Shown: piece by piece, positions 54,101-61,158 of the stretch
Numbering within the stretch: position 1 is the first letter of the stretch
How the letters are laid out: each line of letters starts with the position of its first letter
NCBI GenBank assembly: GCA_023053545.1
Contig: JAKZAN010000003.1
Span: forward strand, 715,501-779,500
DNA from: Lepidurus packardi
Lineage: Eukaryota; Arthropoda; Branchiopoda; Notostraca; Triopsidae
Direction: 5' to 3'
DNA length: 64,000 bases
Position numbers and translations under genes: made by a program
Notes under the pieces: model-generated
Told to the model about the DNA's origin: nothing
The model's input: only the letters and a program-made list of their open reading frames with translations
The model's database searches: none

Positions 54101-56450
54101 AAAGGTTCTGATACAAAAGCTTTGGAAATCGAACCTTGATTGGGACGAACCAGTAACTAACACGTTAGTCAATGAATGGACGAAGATCGTCGATGACCTC
54201 GTCACCGTCATGAAACACCCATTTCCGAGACGTGCCATCCCGTCGAAAACACCTATCCATGTTTTTGCCGATGCGAGCATGAAAGCTTACGGGGCCGTAG
54301 CCTACACCACCTGCAACAGCGAAGCTAACTTCCTAATTAGCAAGACGAAGGTCGCTCCTTGTAAAGGAGAGCTAACACTACCCCAACTTGAGCTACAAGC
54401 ATTAGCTACCGCAGCAAAATTAGTTTCTTTCATTCATTCCTCGATCAGCCCACCCATTTCCAGTCCCGCCTTTGTGATATGGACGGACTCCACCGTAGTC
54501 CTCCATTGGTTTCATTCCCCTCCCTCATCTCGTCGTTTCGTAACCCATCGAGTGAAGCAAATCCGAGAATGCCTACAAAACATACCCTTTGAAGTACGCC
54601 ATTGTCCAACATTCGATAATCCCGCCGATCTCCCTAGCCGAGGGCTGACCGCTAAGAAATTCATCGAAGATCCTCTGTGGAAAAATGGACCCCGCTGGAT
54701 CTGTCAACCCAGCATGTGGCCGACCCCAAGTGTCAACGTCCACTTAGTAAACGTCGAACCTCCACCGGTTACGGAAGATACGCCACCAGTTGACCCTCCG
54801 TGCTTCCTTTCTCGATTTGAGTCATTTACGACACTCATACGCTCAGTAGCATGGATTCTGCGATTTACGCGGAACTGTCGCGGATCTCGAAGTACCGGCC
54901 CTCTAACTTCCGAGGAGTTGAGAATCGTGGAAGTTAAACTGATAATGTACGTCCAAGCCCGTCATCTTCACACCGAACTAGCATACTTGCGTAACCCGAG
55001 GTTTTCGAAGATGCCCTCACAGGTTCGAGCTCTGAACTTGTACCTCGACTCCACTGGATTGATAAGGTGCAGAGGACGCTTGTCTAACGCTTCCCTCTCC
55101 CCGGATGCGAAGTTCCCCATCTTAGTACCTAAGAAGTCCCATTTTGCTACTCTAATTGTTCGCTCCTTCCATTCATCATCATATCACGCGGGCGTCAACA
55201 TCACCGTCGCCAATATACGAGACGTATTCTGGATACCCTCCGCACGACAGGTTGTGAAAGGCGTTCTAAGGAAATGTGTTGTGTGTCGTAGGCACACCGG
55301 ACCCTCCTATCGTCAGCCACCCACGGCACCCCTACCAGAGTACCGAGTCAACCCAACTCGCCCGTTTGAAGTCACTGGTGTTGATTTCGCAGGTCCACTC
55401 TATGTCAAGAATGCTCAATCGAAATCCAATACCCATTCATACATCTGTCTCTTCACGTGCGCTGTGACCCGAGCCGTCTATATGGAATTGGTTAGTGACC
55501 TTTCCACCACTACATTCATGCTTGCTTTGCGCCGCCTATCAAGTTTGTACGACTGGCCGAAATTAATCATATCCGATAATGCCATGACATTCGTGTCAGC
55601 AGCTCAACAAGTTAAACTACTCCAAACCGATCACACCCTACATGAAGATCTTGCCAGTTTTAATACTACTTGGTTGTTTATTCCCAAACGAGCCCCATGG
55701 TTTGGGGGTCTATGGGAAAGGATGATTGGTATTACGAAAACCCTCTAAAAGAAACAACTTGGACGTTCCTTGCTTTCTTTCGATGAATTGCGTACGGTAC
55801 TAATGGAAATCGCCACCATCCTTAACGATAGACCACTTACTTACGTATCGACCGACATCGAAGACAGCAACGCTATAACTCCGTCCACTCTGATCTTTGG
55901 TCATCGCATACGCACTCCTATATTTGCCAGTATTGAAACTCTCACTCTTGACCCTACATTCGCGGAAAAGGCTCTCCCAAAGAGATTCGCCTTACAAAGG
56001 CGTCTTATTTCTCATTATTGGCAGAGGTGGAAGGAAGAGTACCTGAAGAATCTTAGGGAATTCCATATTTGTAACCCATCTTCTCCAGCCAATCAAGTTA
56101 AACCCGGTGACATAGTCTTAATCCATAACGAAGGCAAGCGACTATACTGGCCTATAGCTCGCGTGGAGAAAATTATTCCGGGTAACGACGGTATCGTTCG
56201 TACTGCGACTATCAGAACTGCTAAAGGGGTTACCAACCGTCCAGTGACGAAACTTTACCCTCTTGAAGTAAGGCATGCCGTTGTTGAAGAAGTGGATTCC
56301 TCCGCTCAGCTTCCCGATCCATCGGAGCCAATACCCCTACGCAGGAATCGTCGAGAAGCCGCAGACCGGGCACTAGCCAAGATTCGTCAGTGGATCGGCC
56401 ACGCACCATTACCTGATCAGCCCGCGCCGGAGGATGTTGCGGATTCCTAA
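51171..56450 (+). CDS. BEL-2 gag-pol polyprotein with one in-frame stop
   Basis: ATG 51171 lies directly after the primer site. About 1759 codons in one frame, with a single TAA at 55746-55748 after the integrase Glu. Order: coiled-coil N-terminus (to about 51480), DUF1759-type gag domain (LLPTFEDDILNWSEFWDAF, 51560), knuckles (CPFCDDIHSPNHC, CYNCLAATGH, CHSCGKRHH; 52185-52375), protease LFDEGSQRSF (about 52531), RT (IRIVFDCS, ITADVEKAF, YVDN 53763-53774), RNase H (FADASMKAYGAVAY, WTDSTVVL), integrase HHCC (FHSSSYHAG, CVVC), core Asp in GVDFAGP, Asp in ISDNAMTF, Glu in WFGGLWERM, then NDRPLTYVSTDIEDS and the GDIVLIHNEGKRLYW block after the stop. Only the stop separates it from an intact protein. 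Confidence 0.93.
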
Positions 56451-56690
56451 TTGCGTTCCTTCTATTCCCTCCTTTTTGTATTCCCACCCGATTTGTATGA
56501 CGTTCCTAAAGTTGCTTAGAAGGCAGACCAGGGGAAGCGAAGGCTTGGTAGCCTTGCCGGGTCGTTCGTGTTCCGCCTGAGCATATTGATTGTTGTTCCT
56601 TGCCTTTGCTATAATAACAGTTCTTCCCTTGTGATTCATCTAGTTAAAATACACAACGCAGGACATTTTCTATATCCAATATTCTCGACA
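56435..56690 (+). repeat. BEL-2 3' LTR
   Basis: 256 bp; partner of 50898-51153. The last 16 bases of the coding frame overlap its start. Confidence 0.97.
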
Positions 56691-58239
56691 ATAGGAGGCG
56701 GCCTACCGATATCGATTGTCGAAAATCCGGAATTCCGCATTTTCTTAGAATTCTGGGATAGAAGAGTTACCGTACCTTCGAGGCAGCATATAACTAGTAC
56801 GATGCTTCCAAATATTACAGCGGAAAAGAAAGGTCGAATGCTCGAAGCACTGGCCAACGTGAGGTACGTCGAACTCACGATGGATATTTGGACAGACAAG
56901 ACGAATGCATTCTTACCTGGGAGTTACGGCTCACATTTCACTAGTTTGCCTTTGCTTCGTACCTATTAGCATTCAAGGCTTTCAAGGGATCTCATACAGG
57001 CGAACTAATTGCGAACGCCTTTGAAGAAGCAGTGACGGAATTCGGTCTTGAAGACAAAATAAGTTTCATCGTTACAGACAACGCTAGCAATATGAAAAAA
57101 GCGTTGTTTGTTCTAAACGAACGCAAGCTTGCAACGCCGGAGATTTCCGAAGATATTTTCCTTGCGGGAACTGGCAGTATCTCCGATGAAGAACTTTGGC
57201 AAGACCTGGATGAGGCAGACGAAGGACACGTTAGGAACGTAGTTGAATCGAAAGCAATAGATCAAATTCCTTGTTTTGGCAATACGCTGCAACTAGTCGT
57301 CCGCGATGGACTATAAGTCGCTAGCAATAACCTAGTAATTGCTAAATGTTGTCAACTCGCCAATATTTCGCATCGTAGCTCTTCAGCGAAGACATCTGTC
57401 GAAGAAATAATGGGCAATGGGAAAGTAATTGCAGTCGTGAACGCTACACGCTGGGCCAATTACGCTACACGCGACTGAAATTCAACAATCGTCTCGTGAA
57501 AACTTTGCTCTCGTCATTAAAACAGCGATTCAGTGGTTTATTAAGCCTGCTCCACATTCCTGTGGAGTGCACAGGCGAACACTTTAACAACAAAATATTC
57601 CCTATTGCTAGCATTCTTGATCCCTGCTACGGCTTTTTGCGGCTAGAGGAGTGTCCGGGTAACGAAGCTCAGAAAGAATCCCTTAAGTCTTACTTCATAG
57701 ATTTGATTTCTGCAGAAGGGCAGTCGGTTCTTGCAAAAGATAACTTAAACGGCACATTCTTCCAATGCACTGACATCCCTTCCGATCTCAACCGTGAAAC
57801 TGCCTCGGGGAAGCGGAAATCGGAAAATTCGCTTCTTTCGTTATATGCAAAAAAGGAAAAAAAATTGCTAGGGTCCAGGGAAGTAGGGGAGAAGACAGTG
57901 AAAGCGCAAATTTGCGAGTATTTGTACAAAGTGGAAAAGTACGAGAACATACCGACCGCGCTTAAGGAGAACGCATCACTGTCGCCTCTTTTGGAAAAGG
58001 TATTCTCTGTGCCTGCAACTTCTGCACCTGTTGAGAGTTTTCAGCAAAAGCGGTCTGTTAATGAGACCCCACAGGGCTAGCATGTCAGATGAAACATTGT
58101 CAATGCTAATGCTGACGTCTGTTAATAAATAGTAATGTCCCCGGCAATAAAAATAGTTTTAATTCTTATCAATTATTTCCTACTACTTCTTTGAATACGT
58201 AAGTTTTAATTAGCAAAGTAAAGCTTTATTCAATTTTCT

Positions 58240-58395
58240 GCCTTTGTCTCGAGACCAAGACCAATGACCAAGACAAAGACCAAATTGGTCTCGAGACCGG
58301 TTTCGGTCTCTTTCGGTAGTCTCGGTCGGAAACATGATGTCTCGGTCTCGAAAAGTTTTGGACGGTCTCGGTCTCGAGAAGGTTGGTCTCGACAA
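58240..58395. repeat. hAT-E right subterminal GGTCTCGAGACC array
   Basis: About ten copies of GGTCTCG or its complement in 155 bp, including perfect palindromes GTCTCGAGAC and GGTCTCGAGACC. Its position near the end and the palindromic form parallel the arrays of hAT-A, C and D. Confidence 0.8.
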
Positions 58396-58403
58396 CAGCC
58401 CTG

Positions 58404-58985
58404 CGGGTCACTGAGCGTCATCAAACGTAAGCGCAAAAAGAAACAGCATTTCGCAGACGATATTGCTTCCTATTTCAGGCTCACCCAGTGAGGGAAATAT
58501 TAGACTCAACCCACAACCTGTCAGCCCTCGAAAAGTGGGCAAAACGACTGACTTCAATTGGTGAAAGAGAAGACCGAACTAATCCACTTCTCGAGAAGAC
58601 GAACGCGGGAATAAGCATATGTTGCCTGGGAAGCCTCAATGGTCCAGCCGAATGAGGTAGCTTGAGGTATCTTGGCACGACACATGACTCTATGCTGCTA
58701 TTAGCCCACGTCGCAGAGCAATTACAATGCAGAAAGGATTCCAAAAACTATCGAAAGTCTCGAAGTCGATCAACTGTTCCACAGGCGTTTTTTGGCAACG
58801 GCCATCGCAAACTGCGCTGTGGTTTCCCTATATGGTGCAACGTCTTAGATTCGAGACTACATGTCCGTTACTACACACATTTAGAGGGGTTGTTAACCAC
58901 AACAGGTATCTTACAACAACTGTAGCCCCAGAAGTCGAGACAGTACTACCTCCTATTGGGCAGCTCCTGGAAATAGGTTAATGTG
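58404..58985 (+). pseudogene. APE-type LINE RT fragment, possibly more of J1
   Basis: One frame reads HFADDIASYF, an RT catalytic box (ADD, about 58457), followed by STHNLSALEKWAKRLTSIGE and then broken frames with LRYLGTTHDSMLLL and LEVEGTV-like scraps. The order fits the RT palm to thumb of Jockey-type LINEs. It could be the downstream part of J1, displaced by J2 and hAT-E, but no continuous frame proves that. Confidence 0.55.
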
Positions 58986-59555
58986 ACATTTTCCATCGAA
59001 GCAGCCAAGACAGAAGTCAACACCTCCTGAGAGAGCAAAAAGCGTCATGTCGACCCCCTGGACAGGTATACACGTACAAGCCAATTAGAAGCAATGAAAT
59101 AGATCAAGGAAGCAATAATGAAAAGTGGAAAAGTCGATGGGAAACAATTGAGAACCCTTAAAAGACCTCTACATCTCCTAAGAATTTTGGGGAGAAACCG
59201 TTTCTGTAAAATTCCACAATAACCCCACATACCGTACCCTTTTTGAGTTTAATCAGCAACCAAAAATTAATTTAAAAAAAACTCCCAGATGTCATTCCGT
59301 TACCTCTCCCAACTGAAGCACTTAACATTACACAATGTCGAAAATGTTCAAATTAAAACCGAAAAGTACCAATTGAGCAAGGAATGACACTGGCCTTCCT
59401 TAAAAACGTTCAAAAACCATAACTGTAGTACACGACTAGGTACCCACGAGATGGGGCCACTGGTCTTTGTTGACATTAGATTTGCGCGATACGGTTTCAA
59501 CGGTTACCTAATACAGACTCGTTCAGTTAATCACAACTATCCATAGCTCAATATG
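58986..59555. other. Unassigned stretch
   Basis: I see no gene, terminal repeat or tandem array in it. Confidence 0.3.
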
Positions 59556-59950
59556 AAAAATTTTTGGTAGCGCTGGACATCCTAATCCAAGAAGATGACA
59601 CCCAAGTAAAGCAAAAAGCGACTGATTAAGGACGCTTAGCTTTAACGGTGCACTACGCGAGTCCAGAAGTGCGTGACATCCTGGAGACAATATTGTCAAC
59701 AGAAAGAAAAGAAACATATAACTAAGCTAAAACCGACCGCACAGGCGTGCTTCCAGCCCAAATAAAATCTCGAGCTAGGGACATTCCGGTTCCGAATGAT
59801 GGAGCAAAAAAATGGGGAGACGACGGACGCGTTCACTCCAAGACTCCGCCAACAAGCAGCGAGATGTAGCTTCAGCAACGCCGATCAAGAGATCAAACTC
59901 CAAATCATGGAAGGATATTTGCCAAGCTCCTTCGACGTGTGTTCCTAAGA
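59556..59950 (+). pseudogene. Ty3/gypsy gag fragment
   Basis: Across two or three frames it reads FLVALDILIQEDDTQVKQKA, VHYASPEVRDILETIL, FRFRMMEQKNGE and TDAFTPRLRQQAARCSF followed by DQEIKLQIMEG. These are successive conserved blocks of Ty3/gypsy capsid proteins (the YAG-PEV block, the FR-M-Q block and the RLR-A-C-F block). Stops and shifts in between. No pol or LTR is attached. It is unrelated to the gag of Gyp-1, 2 and 3. Confidence 0.6.
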
Positions 59951-60594
59951 GAACAAGTAGCCATGAATAGCCGAGGCCTTAGATGGCATTTAATTTGAAA
60001 CGGAAATTAAGTCAGAAGACATCAATTACCTCAAAAATCCTGTTTCACTCTTACTACACCACTTAGTCATAGCCGACTTCGACGTCAAATGTTTCGATGA
60101 AAAGAATAACTCGAATGTTTTAGCAGCAGCTGAAACACCCTGTGTTTCGGATCACATAATTAGAAAGCCGAGTAGATACAATTATTGATGTCAAATATTT
60201 TGCTTTTTGTTTTCATTTGAAAATGTTAACTTTTGGAATTCCCGTGGCACGTCAGACCAATAAGGAGTAACCCAGATTTCGAAGAAAAACGTTGTCGTCG
60301 CTCCTAAAATGACTGTGTGATCGGCTAGTTATACGGAAATAAATTGCTTTTAGATACTTAAACAAAAACCTTTGAAGAATCCAGACAAACTCAACAAAAG
60401 CACAAACCAGAGAAGAACCACACGGTTGCAAATGGCTGCGGTTCACTGAACAAAGTTTGCTTCTCTGTGCGGAACCTATTTTATCAAGAGAAACAAGAAC
60501 TGCCTATGAAAACAATGATGACTAACTAATTATCAAATTAAAGCTTGCATGTATTGTACACATAATATTTAAATAGCTTTAAATTCAATAGTAC
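59951..60594. other. Unassigned AT-rich stretch upstream of Gyp-3
   Basis: No gene or repeat recognised. It ends with GTAC (60591-60594), the presumed 4-bp target site of Gyp-3, whose second copy would lie beyond the window. Confidence 0.35.
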
Positions 60595-60997
60595 TGTTGA
60601 GATCCCCACACGTGGCGATACCCCTGGCTTTCCTCCGATGTGGACAAGTTCTTCTGATAGGGGTTTAGAAGTTGTGTAGAAGTTGTGTTGTCCTTCAGGA
60701 GAACTATGTAAGTCCACGTCGGTGGAAAACCGAGGGTATAAGTACAAGTGGCACACGACGCGGGTATAAAAGGTGAAGCCTGGGTCGCGACCAAGGCAGT
60801 CTACCCGCAGTTGTTGTTATGTGCTGTATTCCGACTGAGACGAAACACTTGGGTTCTGTCATGACAGTGTTTTTGGTCTGTGAGTATAAGTGTGCTGTTT
60901 CTCTACTTTCTTCATTACTAAATAAAACTATTAAAAACCGCCTGCCTACGTCTACCTTGTTAAGTTGTTGAGTTTAATAAAAGTAAGAAACTCAGCA
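60595..60997 (+). repeat. Gyp-3 5' LTR with visible promoter elements
   Basis: About 403 bp, TG...CA. It has a TATA box (TATAAAA, 60765-60771) and an AATAAA signal (60921-60926). The 3' partner lies outside the window, so the end at 60997 is inferred from the leader motif. Confidence 0.75.
60765..60771 (+). promoter_or_regulatory. TATA box in the Gyp-3 LTR
   Basis: CGGGTATAAAAGG, a strong TATA match, about 155 bp before the AATAAA at 60921. Transcription would start near 60795-60800. Confidence 0.65.
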
Positions 60998-60998
60998 G

Positions 60999-61011
60999 TC
61001 AGCGGTGGGAT
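60999..61011 (+). promoter_or_regulatory. Conserved leader motif, candidate primer binding site of Gyp-3
   Basis: TCAGCGGTGGGAT follows the LTR with one intervening base. The same 13 bases occupy the same position in Gyp-1 (35571-35583) and Gyp-2 (47766-47778, minus). CAGCGGTGGGAT is complementary to the 3' strand of the tRNA-Leu acceptor/T arm as I remember it, offset from the CCA end. Confidence 0.55.
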
Positions 61012-61158
61012 CTGAATTTATTCGATCCGGTTTTGGCTTTAGTACATTAAAGTGAAAGAACAGTGGCGGCTCCCAGTTTTCTCGGTGTTCCTGTAAAAGT
61101 GGACCCAGTTGAGGCTGAGTTATCGACAGTTGACATTGGAGTGAGTGAGGCTGTCGAA

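Larger units (their letters stand above)
50898..56690 (+). mobile_element. BEL-2: nearly intact BEL/Pao element, TSD ATAGG
   Basis: 5.79 kb. LTRs 50898-51153 and 56435-56690 (256 bp each) differ at one base by eye (TATTTATTG versus TATTGATTG). The TSD ATAGG is at 50893-50897 and 56691-56695. It carries a single gag-pol frame with one stop codon. There is no sequence similarity at LTR level with BEL-1. Confidence 0.97.
50800..58132 (+). pseudogene. hAT-E transposase, truncated and interrupted by BEL-2
   Basis: The frame from 50800 (KYGQNHPDQQRKVRSLVVNA) is cut by BEL-2 after ATAGG and resumes at 56696 (GLPISIVENPEFRIFLEFWD). First Asp in LTMDIWTDKT (about 56880), second in IVTDNASNM (about 57073). 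The expected C-x2-H is CFGN (His lost). A stop at 57314, a degenerate stretch (57316-57495, with ATRWANY), then 57496-58030 with ILDPCYGF. In the dimerisation region Glu survives in SAPVES, but the frame shifts there and the true C-terminus (MSDETLSML) runs in another frame to a TAG at 58130-58132. The BED finger is missing, removed at the J2 junction. Confidence 0.82.
50766..58403 (+). mobile_element. hAT-E: hAT transposon, left end missing, carrying BEL-2
   Basis: A ZBED-type hAT whose coding sequence starts abruptly after the J2 3' end. The putative right end ...CAACAGCCCTG (58393-58403) would give a TIR CAGGGCTGTTGTCGAG, preceded by a GGTCTCGAGACC array. No matching left end lies in the window, so no TSD can be tested. 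BEL-2 occupies 50898-56690. Confidence 0.65.

Noticed and set aside
58210-58436. Overlapping minus-strand frames rich in Arg, Asp and Thr
   Set aside because: They come from the GGTCTCGAGACC repeat array and carry no domain.
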